A DNA stretch of 64,000 bases, from assembly GCA_016795365.1 (NCBI GenBank), contig JAEUHN010000004.1, positions 248,001 to 312,000 on the forward strand, written 5' to 3'. This DNA is from Verrucomicrobiaceae bacterium. GTDB taxonomy: Bacteria; Verrucomicrobiota; Verrucomicrobiia; Verrucomicrobiales; Verrucomicrobiaceae. The position numbers and the translations under genes are program-made. Positions 29,204 to 38,342 of this stretch are shown here, one piece after another. Under the pieces are notes generated by a model, which did not search any database, was not told the origin of the DNA, and worked only from the letters and a program-made list of their open reading frames with translations. Each line of letters opens with the position of its first letter. Within the stretch, counting starts at the first letter, position 1.

Positions 29204-30568
29204 ATGAAGAAACACCTCAAACCCACTCCCACGCGCCGCGATTTCATCGCCACGGGCGCGGCGGTCCTCGGCTTCAATATCATTCCGCGTCATGTGCTCG
29301 GTGCGCCAGGGGTGCCGCCGCCCTCCGAGAAGCTGAACATCGGCAGCGTGGGGATCGGCGGGCAAGGCGGAGGCGTGACGAAGGACCTCGCGACCTTCCC
29401 GAACGTGCACATCGCTGCGCTTTGCGACGTGGAGCAGAAGCATGAGGCGACGATGGCGAAGCTGTATCCCCTGTATCCCGGCCGGCCTTTCTACCGCGAT
29501 TACAAGGAGATGCTGGCAACCGAGAAGGGCATCGACGCGGTGATGGTCGGCACGCCCGATCATTGGCATGCGCCGATCTCCATCGCGGCGATGCGGATGG
29601 GCAAGCATGTGTATTGTGAGAAGCCGCTGGCGCACAGCATCGAGGAAACGCGGATCATGGCGAAGGTGGCTGCCGAGATGAAGGTGGTGACGCAGATGGG
29701 CAACACAGGCCACGCCAGCGAAGGACTGCGGCTCACGAAGGAGTGGATCGACACCGGGGCCATCGGTGCGGTGAAGGAGGTGCACGTGTGGTCCGATCGG
29801 CCCGGCACGTTCTGGGATTCGCAAGGCAAACCACGACCCACCGAGAAGCTGCCGGCGCCAGAGACACTGGACTGGAATCGCTGGCAAGGCGCAGCGCCGG
29901 AGCATGACTACCATCCGCTCTACGTGCCACGCAAATGGCGCGGTTGGTTCGACTACGGCTGCGGTGCGCTCGGTGACATGATGGTGCACAACGCGGACCC
30001 AGCCTGGTATGCGCTCGACCTCGGCGCGCCGATAGCTGTGGAGGCTGAGACTTCGGAGAAGAACGCCGACAGCTTCCCGCTCTGGAGCATCGTGACCTGG
30101 CACTTCGCCGCCAAGGGCAATCGCGGTCCCGTGAAGTTGACGTGGTATGACGGCGGCAAGCAACCCGCGCCACCACCCGGCTTCAGCGCAGATCGCAAGA
30201 TCGGGGACAACGGCATCATCTTCCTCGGCGAGAGCGGCTCGATCATTGCGCCCGGTTGGTGCGGCACGCCGCGCATCGTGCCGGAGGCGAAGATGCAGAG
30301 CTTCAAGATGCCACCACGCAGCATTGAGCGCAGCCCCGGCCATCGCCTTGAATGGGTGAACGCCTGCCTCGCGAACAAGCCCGAAGATGCGAAAGCCAAC
30401 TTCGCCTACGCTGCGCCCTACACAGAAGCACTCCTCACCGGCGTGCTGCCGATTCGCCTCAACAAACGCATCGAGTGGGACAGCGCCGCGATGAAGGCGA
30501 CCAACGCTCCCGAAGCAGACTCGATGATTAGCAAAACGTATCGCAAAGGTTTTGAACTTCCCGTTTGA
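29204..30568 (+). CDS. Gfo/Idh/MocA-family oxidoreductase, Tat-exported
   Basis: 454 residues from MKKHLKPTPTRRDFIATGAA; the twin-arginine motif predicts export of a folded, cofactor-loaded enzyme. NAD(P)-binding residues follow (IGSVGIGGQGGGVTKDLA). The catalytic EKPLAHSIEETR block and the GNTGHASEG segment are standard for the family. Relatives oxidise or reduce sugar hydroxyls, and some perform NAD-recycling 3-keto glycoside chemistry. The 15-bp gap after the DUF1592 gene and the following gene starting 5 bp after its stop place it in one operon. With DUF1080 proteins nearby, a role in oxidative glycoside breakdown is plausible. Confidence 0.93.
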   Translation: MKKHLKPTPTRRDFIATGAAVLGFNIIPRHVLGAPGVPPPSEKLNIGSVGIGGQGGGVTKDLATFPNVHIAALCDVEQKHEATMAKLYPLYPGRPFYRDYKEMLATEKGIDAVMVGTPDHWHAPISIAAMRMGKHVYCEKPLAHSIEETRIMAKVAAEMKVVTQMGNTGHASEGLRLTKEWIDTGAIGAVKEVHVWSDRPGTFWDSQGKPRPTEKLPAPETLDWNRWQGAAPEHDYHPLYVPRKWRGWFDYGCGALGDMMVHNADPAWYALDLGAPIAVEAETSEKNADSFPLWSIVTWHFAAKGNRGPVKLTWYDGGKQPAPPPGFSADRKIGDNGIIFLGESGSIIAPGWCGTPRIVPEAKMQSFKMPPRSIERSPGHRLEWVNACLANKPEDAKANFAYAAPYTEALLTGVLPIRLNKRIEWDSAAMKATNAPEADSMISKTYRKGFELPV

Positions 30569-30572
30569 TTGT

Positions 30573-31670
30573 ATGCGGCGCTTTTCGACTCTCATCTTCC
30601 TCTCCATCGCGACAGCGGCCGCCGCAGCGGATCTGCCGCCGTGGGCCGCGCACGCGCCGAATGGTGACAGCGTGCGCGTGGCCGTCACACCACCGAGCAA
30701 TCAACGCTTTGAGCACCTCGCGTGGCCAAAGGCGGTGCGCACGGCAGACAGCACCATCGTGCTGGGTTATCTCGCGGGCACGCATCACGGCAGCGAGAGC
30801 TGTCCTGCGGTTTCGATTTCCACCGATGGCGGCAAGTCCTTCACACAGCCTCAGGTGCTGCGCGAGTTCGGGCCGGGGAAGGACTACGGGAACAGCGGCA
30901 ACATGGCGCTCGGCATCGCGCACGATGGCGCGGTGCTGCTGCTCGCCCATGGGCACACGGCGAACACGAGTCACATCTTTGGCTGGCGCAGCACCGACAG
31001 CGGGCGCACGTGGCAGGAGGTCAATACCTCCGCGCTCGGTCCGAACAAGACCGGTTCCTCCACGGGGACGATCGTGCAATTGCCCGGCAACAAGCTGATG
31101 GTGACCGGGCACTATCGGGAAGGATCGAAGCCCTACGTGAGCGGCATCTGGCAGTCCATTTCCACGGACGATGGTCTCACCTGGGGCGAGCCCCACATGG
31201 TGAACAACCTCAACGCAGGCGAGCCCGTGCTGGTGCGGTCTGGGAATCAATTGCTCGTCTTCATTCGCGGCCGAGGCCCCGCAGCTACGCGGCAGTTTGT
31301 CTCAGTGTCGAATGACTGGGGCGAAACGTGGCGCACCGATTTGCTCAACATCGCGCCGATCAACAAGCACACGTCCTCGCTCGCTCATCCCTTTGCGATG
31401 GTGAACCCGACGAAACCAAGTGAATTGATCGCCGTGACCTTCGAGCGTCCGGCACCGGGCAGCGCGCAGCTTTGGCGCGGCGATGCTAAGACACTGAAGT
31501 TCAAGCACGACCGCACGTTGATCGAACTGCCGAAGATCGAAGGCGATCTCAACACCGACTTCGGCTACGCTTGGCTGCTGCCGATGGAGGGAAGGAAGGC
31601 GCTCGTGTTCTACTATCACGGTCAAAAGCACGGTCCGAATCCGATCTGGGTGTTGGAAACGGAACTCTGA
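30573..31670 (+). CDS. Secreted BNR-repeat sialidase-like protein
   Basis: 365 residues from MRRFSTLIFLSIATAAAA, a signal peptide. At least four Asp-box motifs mark blades of a six-bladed propeller: STDGGKSFT, STDSGRTWQ, STDDGLTWG and SNDWGETWR. The fold covers exo-alpha-sialidases but also many related glycosidases, and the Arg triad cannot be confirmed by eye. The ATG is 5 bp after the stop of the oxidoreductase gene. It is paired with another sialidase-like gene 14 bp downstream, suggesting sequential action on the same glycan. Confidence 0.85.
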   Translation: MRRFSTLIFLSIATAAAAADLPPWAAHAPNGDSVRVAVTPPSNQRFEHLAWPKAVRTADSTIVLGYLAGTHHGSESCPAVSISTDGGKSFTQPQVLREFGPGKDYGNSGNMALGIAHDGAVLLLAHGHTANTSHIFGWRSTDSGRTWQEVNTSALGPNKTGSSTGTIVQLPGNKLMVTGHYREGSKPYVSGIWQSISTDDGLTWGEPHMVNNLNAGEPVLVRSGNQLLVFIRGRGPAATRQFVSVSNDWGETWRTDLLNIAPINKHTSSLAHPFAMVNPTKPSELIAVTFERPAPGSAQLWRGDAKTLKFKHDRTLIELPKIEGDLNTDFGYAWLLPMEGRKALVFYYHGQKHGPNPIWVLETEL

Positions 31671-31683
31671 TCATCGACGACTC

Positions 31684-32883
31684 ATGCGATCGCTCGTGCT
31701 TCTCCTCTTGTTGCTCTCGGCATTGATCTCCCGTGCCGAGCCGCTCGCCCAGGATTACACTATCGTGTTTCACAATCCCGACCGTGAGCGCTACGTCGAA
31801 GGTCCAGGTCTTGTCCGGCTTGATGACGGCACACTGGTCGCTGTGGTGCCCGTGGTCCCGCGCGAGGAATGGAGCAAGGAGCGACGGCTGACTCAGAGCA
31901 CGACGCACATCCTGCGCAGCGATGATCACGGGAAGACGTGGCAGGCGCTCGCGGACTTGCCATTCTACTCCGCCGTGCCGTGGATGCATCGCGGCGCGCT
32001 GTATCTGTTTGCGAACAAGCCCGGACCGCCAACGGCTCGAAACGAAGATCTCCTCATTCTCCGCAGCAGCGACGGCGGCAAGACTTGGTCTGAGCCGGTG
32101 ACGCTTTTCAAAGGCAACTACTGGAACTGCCACACGGCCATGGTCCAGCGCGATGATCGCATCTACTGGGCCATCGACGATCTCGCTCTGGGATCGAAGC
32201 GCGGCCCACGACTCGTCGCTGGCGATCTCAGCGGCGACGTGCTCGATCCGAAAGCATGGCGCATCTCGGAGCCGGTGAAGTTTCCCGGCGCGCCGAAGGA
32301 GATGTTCGATGCGAAGTTCGCCAGCCAGTCGGATCAATACCTCGAACCCAACGTAATCGAAGTGAATGGAAAGCTACGCGTGCTCTCCACCGTGAAGATC
32401 AAGCGCCAGACCACCAGCAATGTCTGCGCGGTGCTCGATGCTACCGACGACGGCACAAACCTTGATTTGAAGTTCACGCGCTACAACTCGATGCCCGGCG
32501 GCAATCTGAAGTTCTGCGTGCTGTGGGATGAGTCATCGAAGCTCTTCTGGGCCACGTCCAATCTGCCTGCCGATAGTGAGAACACGATCAACGTGAAGCA
32601 GGACAACTTTCGCGGCAGTGCCGGTGACCGTCGCTTCCTCATGCTGCACTATAGTCTTGATGCGCTGAACTGGTTCCCTGCTGGATGCATTGCTGCAGCG
32701 CCAAAGCTCTCGCAATCTTTTATGTATGCACGGCCCGTGATTGATGGCGATGATCTCGCCATCATCTGTCGCTCCAGCGTGAATGCCCCGAACCAGCACG
32801 ATGCCGACTACGCGACCTTCCATCGCGTGCGCGACTTTCGGAAGCTGGCGATGAATTTGAGGCCGGAGCACGGGCGCCAGTAA
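31684..32883 (+). CDS. Second secreted BNR-repeat sialidase-like protein
   Basis: 399 residues with signal peptide MRSLVLLLLLLSALISRA. Asp boxes RSDDHGKTWQ and SSDGGKTWS are clear. An early VEGPGLVRLDDGTLVAVVP resembles the first blade of sialidase-like propellers. It differs from the preceding gene in length and in the C-terminal half (GDRRFLMLHYSLDALNWFPA), so it is not a recent duplicate. Probably extracellular or periplasmic; substrate unknown. Confidence 0.82.
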   Translation: MRSLVLLLLLLSALISRAEPLAQDYTIVFHNPDRERYVEGPGLVRLDDGTLVAVVPVVPREEWSKERRLTQSTTHILRSDDHGKTWQALADLPFYSAVPWMHRGALYLFANKPGPPTARNEDLLILRSSDGGKTWSEPVTLFKGNYWNCHTAMVQRDDRIYWAIDDLALGSKRGPRLVAGDLSGDVLDPKAWRISEPVKFPGAPKEMFDAKFASQSDQYLEPNVIEVNGKLRVLSTVKIKRQTTSNVCAVLDATDDGTNLDLKFTRYNSMPGGNLKFCVLWDESSKLFWATSNLPADSENTINVKQDNFRGSAGDRRFLMLHYSLDALNWFPAGCIAAAPKLSQSFMYARPVIDGDDLAIICRSSVNAPNQHDADYATFHRVRDFRKLAMNLRPEHGRQ

Positions 32884-32923
32884 CCGTCCGGCAATAGTGA
32901 CGAGAGATGGCCGTTACCACGCC

Positions 32924-34414
32924 ATGACGACCTGTGTTTCATTTCTGACCTTGCTCGCGATGGCGTGCGCGGTCTGCATTACCTCATCCGCTGACGAGAA
33001 GCCCGACGTGCTCGTGATTCTCACCGATCAATGGAGCCCGCGCTACACGAGCTGGGATAATCCGCAGGTGCGCACGCCGCATCTCGACGGCGTCGCGAAG
33101 GAGGGCATGATCTTCGATGCGTGCTACACGACCTCGCCCGTGTGCATGCCAGCGCGGGTGTCGCTGCTGACCGGATTGTATCCGCACAATGCCGGGCACG
33201 GCATTTGGGGCAATGCGACGAGCTACTACCCGAAGCCGGAGGACGCGCCGATGTTTCAAGACATCAAGCGCGCGGGGCTGACGACGGCACAGATTGGCAA
33301 GACCCACTGGACGGCAGGCCCGGCTTGGCACGACGAGTTCAAGAACAGCGGCGGATTCTTCAAGGCACTTGGCCTCGATCATGTGGCAGACATTCCCGGT
33401 CCGCCGGACTCGACGAAATGGCGCGATCCCTACTCGCAGTATTTGCGGGAGAAGGGCCTGCTTCAGACCGTGGCCGATGATCTGCATGGTCGCTATGTGA
33501 AAGGCGAGTTCGAGCCGCGTGTGAGCGCGGCGAAGACGGAGGACTACCATGATTGGTTCACCACCGGCCTCGCGGTCGATTTCATTCGCGCGCAGGCGAA
33601 GGACAAACCGATGTGCCTCGTCGTCAGCCTGCACTCGCCGCATCCGCCGCTCGATGCGCCGGGCGACTACGCGACGATGTTCGATCCTAACAAGCTAACG
33701 CTACCTGCGAACGTGCCGGAGAAGTATCTGCGCGAAGGTCATGCGCTCGATCAAGTGGAGACGAAGCGGATGCTCGCGAACTACCTTGGCAAGATGGCGT
33801 TGGTGGATGATTGCATCGCGCGGCTTATCGACGCGATGAAAGCGCGCGGCACGTGGGATAAGACGCTGTTCGCCTTCACCGCCGATCACGGCGAGATGAT
33901 GGGCGGACATGGCTATCTCACGAAGGGAAGGTTTTACGAGGAGTCGGTGCGCGTTCCGCTCGTGGTGCGCTGGCCTGATCGTGTGAAAGCCGGCCGCAGC
34001 AAAGCTCCGGTGCAGATGATGGATGTGTATCCGACCATCGTCGAAGCTGTGGGTGGCGAAGTCAGCGCGGGACGACTCGCGAAGTCGCTGTTGCCCATCG
34101 CCACGGGGGAGCGGAAATCCATTCGTCCCGTCGCGATCAGCGAGATCGGCGACAAAGCACCGTTGCGCATGATGGTCTGCGATGCGCGCTACAAGTATTG
34201 GGCCGACGAAGAGCGAGAATACCTTTTCGATCTCGAAAGCGATCCATTGGAGCAAACCGATCTCTCCACCGCATCTGAGCATCGCGACACGCTGAGCCGC
34301 ATGCGCGAAAAACTGCTGACGCATCTTCGCTCCACTCAGACCAATCTCTCTGCTGGCTACAAGCCGAAGGTGCAACGGTTGCGTGAAGCGGAGGCCAGGA
34401 AGAATGGAAAATGA
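32924..34414 (+). CDS. Sulfatase (canonical CMPAR active site)
   Basis: 496 residues from MTTCVSFLTLLAMACAVC, a signal peptide; a GTG at 32897 would add nine residues. Type I sulfatase: VILTDQWSPRYTSW gives metal-binding Asp residues. The formylglycine site SPVCMPARVSLLTG (Cys-74) is an intact CxPxR. KTHWTAGPAW and FTADHGEMMGGHGYLTKG supply the remaining metal and sulfate ligands. It needs oxidation of Cys-74 to formylglycine by FGE or anSME, neither of which is encoded in this window. Hydrolyses a sulfate ester, probably on a polysaccharide, in the periplasm or outside. Relatives include choline-sulfatase-like and heparan-type enzymes. Confidence 0.95.
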   Translation: MTTCVSFLTLLAMACAVCITSSADEKPDVLVILTDQWSPRYTSWDNPQVRTPHLDGVAKEGMIFDACYTTSPVCMPARVSLLTGLYPHNAGHGIWGNATSYYPKPEDAPMFQDIKRAGLTTAQIGKTHWTAGPAWHDEFKNSGGFFKALGLDHVADIPGPPDSTKWRDPYSQYLREKGLLQTVADDLHGRYVKGEFEPRVSAAKTEDYHDWFTTGLAVDFIRAQAKDKPMCLVVSLHSPHPPLDAPGDYATMFDPNKLTLPANVPEKYLREGHALDQVETKRMLANYLGKMALVDDCIARLIDAMKARGTWDKTLFAFTADHGEMMGGHGYLTKGRFYEESVRVPLVVRWPDRVKAGRSKAPVQMMDVYPTIVEAVGGEVSAGRLAKSLLPIATGERKSIRPVAISEIGDKAPLRMMVCDARYKYWADEEREYLFDLESDPLEQTDLSTASEHRDTLSRMREKLLTHLRSTQTNLSAGYKPKVQRLREAEARKNGK

Positions 34415-34722
34415 GGGCGCGGTGGTAACGTTTTAATCGCGCCGCCATTTTTACAGCGTCCCTTTCTTCAAGGACTGCTTCTCGTTGCGATGCGAAACCC
34501 GACGCGCCGCTCACGGAGAGTATCAAAGCAAACGGAAGTAACGGCATTCATCATCACATCGCATGCGGCATGAGGAGAATCTTGGTGCTTCGTCCATTGG
34601 AATTTGTGGTGTTCTCAACGACATCAATCGTCCCATTCGGCTCGATCTTTGATTATTCGTCATGTGCATTATGAATCGCAGATGGTGCGCCCCATCAGGG
34701 CGAAATGGACTTATGTCGCCAC
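34415..34722. other. Intergenic stretch without recognised gene
   Basis: About 308 bp between a sulfatase and the frameshifted glycosidase gene. It is visibly richer in A+T than its neighbours and contains only short shadow reading frames. No convincing terminator, tRNA or repeat was seen. It may hold the promoter of the downstream gene, since the preceding operon seems to end here. Confidence 0.6.
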
Positions 34723-36745
34723 ATGGAAAACCCCCGTCATTTATTCTTTGCGGCATGGATGCTCGTCTTGAACTGCACGCAGTCAGCCGAAGTCCTGCGT
34801 GATGGTTTCGACTCAAGCTCCTTGACAGGTTGGAAGACGAAGGATGGTCAATTGAAGATCGCCAACGGCAGCGTGGAAGCAGGTGTGGGATTTGCCACAT
34901 TGCTGCGCGAGCAGGAGAGCCTTCAAGACGGGGTGATTGAAGCGGACGTAACCTATGAGCACGATGCACCGTTCGCCGCTCCGGGATTGCTCTTCCGCGT
35001 GGCGGAGGACTTCACAGGCTACGCGGTCTGTCTGCGGCAAGCGGAGAAGGGAAGCGATCCTATTCACGGCCCTTGGGAGCGGCCGGTGCTGCAGCTTTTC
35101 CGCATCGACAACAATGGCTGTAAGCTGCTGCAGGAATCCAAGGTCATGGGCTGCCGCTCTGGTCTGTCACGGCATCTGAGGGTCGCATGTCATGGCCCGG
35201 ACCTCTTTGTTTTTTTACGAAGACATGAAAACGCCGGTCATCCGCGAATTTGATGATCACTACGTCCGTGCAGGCAAGTGCGGGATCTTCAAAGACCCCG
35301 CTGGAATCGGGCGGTTTGACAACTTCGTCATTGGCACTCTCGATGCCATGCCGGAAGCGTCACTGCGCACGGACTGGTCATGGGTTCGCGGCGCGGTCTA
35401 TGTGCGCTCGAACGCGGTGAACGCCGTGCAGATGTGGCATGACTACTGGCCGCACACCGCGCTGTTGGACCGTGAGCTGGAACTTGCCTCGCTCTACGGC
35501 TTCAACATGATCCAGGCGTATCTTCACTGGATCGTGTGGGATCATGACAGCGCGGATTACTTGAAGAAGATCGACGACTTCCTCGCTCGTGCCGCGAAGC
35601 ATGGTTTGAAAGTGAACCTCATCTTTTGGGATGACTGCGGTAGCGTGGTGCCCAGCCTCACTTTTGCCGCGCCCGTGCCGGGGCGGCACAACTCCCAGAT
35701 GATGCCCAATCCCGCGCATTCGATCCGCGACAGCGCGACCGATATGCAGGCACATCGCGAACGTTTCGGCGGCTATGTGCGTGGCATCTCCGCGCGCTTC
35801 AAAGATGACCCACGCCTCTCCTTCTGGCAGATCTACAACGAAGGCATGGGCGCGAAGGAGCGGATCCGCGTGAGCGACACTGATACGAACATCAACCGCC
35901 TGCTTGGCTGGACGCGTGATTGGGTCAAAGGCACCGGCACACGCACTCCCGTTACAGCCACGGGCGGCGGCTTCTTTGGCCCGCAGTTCTCGGATTTTCC
36001 CAGCTACCACTCCTACAGTCCAAGCGGCCAGCCGTTACCGAATGCCGACGGTGGTCCCGAGCATCTCTGCACGGAGACACTCAATCGTCCTCATGCAGGC
36101 ATGGCCGCCTGCCTGCGTGACCTCGCGGGCAAGCGAAATGGCTTCGTCGTGTGGGAACTCATGATTGGTCGTGACAACTGTCGCTATCCGTGGGGACATC
36201 CCGATGGTCTGGCGGAGCCGAAGGAGCCTTTTCATGGCGTGATCTTTCCCGACGGCCATCCGTGGGACGCAGGCGAAATCAAGGCGCTCATGGGAGACGA
36301 AGCGTTCACCTCGCTCCAGAAGCGCGTCTTCAAGGTCGAATACTTCCAGGGCAGGTTCGCAGAGTTGAAGAAAGAATCCATCGCTCCCTGGATCGACTTC
36401 CATCTCGGAGACGAGCCCGGCTATGGTTCACCTGATGCGTCCGCAGGCATTGGCAAAGATGAATTTTCCATCCGTTGGAGCGGGCTGCTTCAGGCTTCTG
36501 AATCCGGCACTCATGTCTTTCATGCTGACAGCGATGGCGTCGTGCGTGTGAAGATCAATGAATTGATCGTGCTGGAAAAAGCTGCCGATGAACAACAGGA
36601 GAAGTCAGGTCAGATGGAGCTTCAGCGGGGCAAGATTTATTCCGTCTTGGTCGAGTATTCTCATGGCCGTGGCCCCTCCAGTTTTCACCTCACTTGGTCA
36701 GGCCCTGGATTCGAGAAGTGCCTTTTCAGACTGGATGCAAAGTGA
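34723..36745 (+). pseudogene. Putative glycosidase with PA14 domain, broken by a one-base frameshift
   Basis: Two overlapping frames make one protein. Frame A (34723-35253) has signal peptide MENPRHLFFAAWMLVLNC and a concanavalin-like domain with CHGPDLFVF. Frame B (from about 35210 to 36745) continues it with YEDMKTPVIREFDDHYVRAG. The shift falls in a run of seven T (35210-35216); six T would join the frames into 673 codons. Frame B holds a TIM-barrel glycosidase-like domain with SFWQIYNEGMG (Asn-Glu acid/base type) and a later FVVWELMIG, possible nucleophile Glu, then a PA14-like C-terminal domain (ESGTHVFHADSDGVVRVKIN). As read, frame A gives a truncated protein of 176 residues. Either a real mutation, transcriptional slippage, or a homopolymer sequencing error. 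Confidence 0.8.
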
Positions 36746-36788
36746 GTTGCCGACGTGCTGTTGAATTCTCGCAGCTTGGGTTCCGGCA

Positions 36789-36844
36789 TCACCGAGTTTG
36801 AAATGAAGCGGCTTCATACCAGGGCTTTCGCCAAGCCTCGGTGA
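36789..36844. repeat. Nested inverted repeat upstream of a sulfatase gene
   Basis: Outer arms TCACCGAG (36789-36796) and CTCGGTGA (36837-36844) enclose a hairpin ATGAAG-CGG-CTTCAT (36803-36817) and a short GGC-TTTC-GCC hairpin. The RNA could form a three-stem junction. It is 52 bp upstream of the sulfatase start. It may be a dispersed palindromic repeat or a structured leader; nothing in the primary sequence matches a riboswitch that I know. Confidence 0.45.
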
Positions 36845-36896
36845 ATTTGCAGGCATGTTCGGCGAAAAGGTATTTTCCTCTCCGCGTTTCAAGCAC

Positions 36897-38342
36897 ATGG
36901 CCCTCCTCCGAACCGTCATTTTCTTCTTCTCGGCATTCGTTACTTCATTCGCAGCGAAGCCCAACGTCTTGCTGATCATGACGGACGATCTGCGTCCTGA
37001 TCTCGGCTGCTACGGCGCGAAGCAGATTCACTCGCCGAACATCGACAAGCTTGCTGCAAGCGGGATGCTCTTCGAGCGCGCTTACTGTCAGGTGGCGGTG
37101 TGCAATTGCTCACGCAGCAGCTTGCTCAGTGGTTGTCGTCCAGACACGACGGGTGTGTTCGACAACCAGCACTTCCTTCGTCCGAACATGCCAGACGTAT
37201 TGACGCTGCCGCAGTTGTTCAAAAACAACGGCTGGCACTCGATGTCGCTCGGGAAGATTTTTCATCACAGCGAGAAGGAGCCGGGCGACGACCCGCAGTC
37301 GTGGAGCGAGCCGTCGTGGTATCACGCCGAAACTTATCGGAGCTGGTTCACGCAGGAGTCGAACGACATGATCAAGGGATTGAAGCAGAGCGGGTCGAAG
37401 CTCTCGCGTGGTCCGCCATTCGAGGCGTCGAACGAGCCGGATGATGTGTATCCCGACGGACAGATCGCGGCGAAGGCCATCGAGACGCTGCAACGATTGA
37501 AGACGATGGAGAAGCCATTCTTTCTCGGCGTTGGGTTCTTGAAGCCGCATCTGCCGTTCACGTGCCCGCAGAAATACTGGGATCTGTATCCGCCGGAGAC
37601 GATCAAGCTGCCGGACAATTACTTCCCGCCGAAGAACGTGCCCGAGCCCGCGATGCACAACTGGTATGAACTGCGCACCTACGGCGGCGTGCCGGCGAAG
37701 GGTGGCATCCCGGGTGCGATGGCACTGAATCTGATCCGCGGCTATCGCGCCTGCACGAGCTTCGTCGATGCACAGATCGGTCGCGTGCTCGATGAACTTG
37801 ATCGTCTCGGTTTGCGCGAGAACACCATCGTCGTGCTCCTCGGTGATCACGGTTATCACCTCGGCGAGAACGGCATCTTCACGAAGATGACCAACTTCGA
37901 ACTCGGCACGCACACGCCACTCATCGTCAGTGCTCCAGGACAGAAGGCCGGTCAGCGCACGAAGGCGCTCGTGGAGTTCGTGGACCTCTATCCGACGCTC
38001 GCGGAGCTGTGCGGCCTGTCGCTGCCGAAGCATCTCGAAGGCAAGAGCTTCGCACCGTTGTTCGACAAGCCCGAGCAAGCGTGGAAGCAGGCCGTGTTCA
38101 GCCAATACCTGCGCCCAGGCAAACCGCCCATCATGGGCCGCTCCATCCGCACGGAACAGTGGCGCTACACGGAATGGGTGAATGCAAAGAAGGAGTCTGC
38201 GGGAGTCGAACTCTATGACGAACAGGGCGACCCCGAGGAGAATGAGAACGTTGCCGGCGACGCGCGTCACGCCGCTGTCATCACGGAGCTGTCCCGGCGC
38301 TTGCACGAGGGATGGAAAGCTGCAACGCCACCCAGCCAATGA
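36897..38342 (+). CDS. Iduronate-2-sulfatase-like sulfatase with altered CNCSR active-site motif
   Basis: 481 residues from MALLRTVIFFFSAFVTSFAA, a signal peptide. Overall match to the iduronate-2-sulfatase group: VLLIMTDDLRPDLGCYG, IHSPNIDKLAASGMLFERAY, GCRPDTTGVFDN, GFLKPHLPFTCP, LLGDHGYHLGENG. The FGly site reads VAVCNCSRSSLLSG, so Cys-69 is present but the essential Pro of CxPxR is Cys-71. FGE recognition depends strongly on that Pro (Ala tolerated in some enzymes), so maturation is doubtful. The stop TGA overlaps the ATG of the next gene (ATGA), implying coupled translation. Confidence 0.93.
   Translation: MALLRTVIFFFSAFVTSFAAKPNVLLIMTDDLRPDLGCYGAKQIHSPNIDKLAASGMLFERAYCQVAVCNCSRSSLLSGCRPDTTGVFDNQHFLRPNMPDVLTLPQLFKNNGWHSMSLGKIFHHSEKEPGDDPQSWSEPSWYHAETYRSWFTQESNDMIKGLKQSGSKLSRGPPFEASNEPDDVYPDGQIAAKAIETLQRLKTMEKPFFLGVGFLKPHLPFTCPQKYWDLYPPETIKLPDNYFPPKNVPEPAMHNWYELRTYGGVPAKGGIPGAMALNLIRGYRACTSFVDAQIGRVLDELDRLGLRENTIVVLLGDHGYHLGENGIFTKMTNFELGTHTPLIVSAPGQKAGQRTKALVEFVDLYPTLAELCGLSLPKHLEGKSFAPLFDKPEQAWKQAVFSQYLRPGKPPIMGRSIRTEQWRYTEWVNAKKESAGVELYDEQGDPEENENVAGDARHAAVITELSRRLHEGWKAATPPSQ

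Noticed and set aside
35211-35217. T TTT TTA heptamer as a programmed -1 frameshift site
   Set aside because: A -1 shift leads to ACG AAG ACA TGA, an immediate stop. The downstream frame needs +1 (or loss of one T), so the heptamer does not explain the break.
36698-36979. Minus-strand 93-codon frame over the gap before the 36897 sulfatase
   Set aside because: It overlaps two real genes at its ends and its sequence comes from the palindromic region; no family resemblance.
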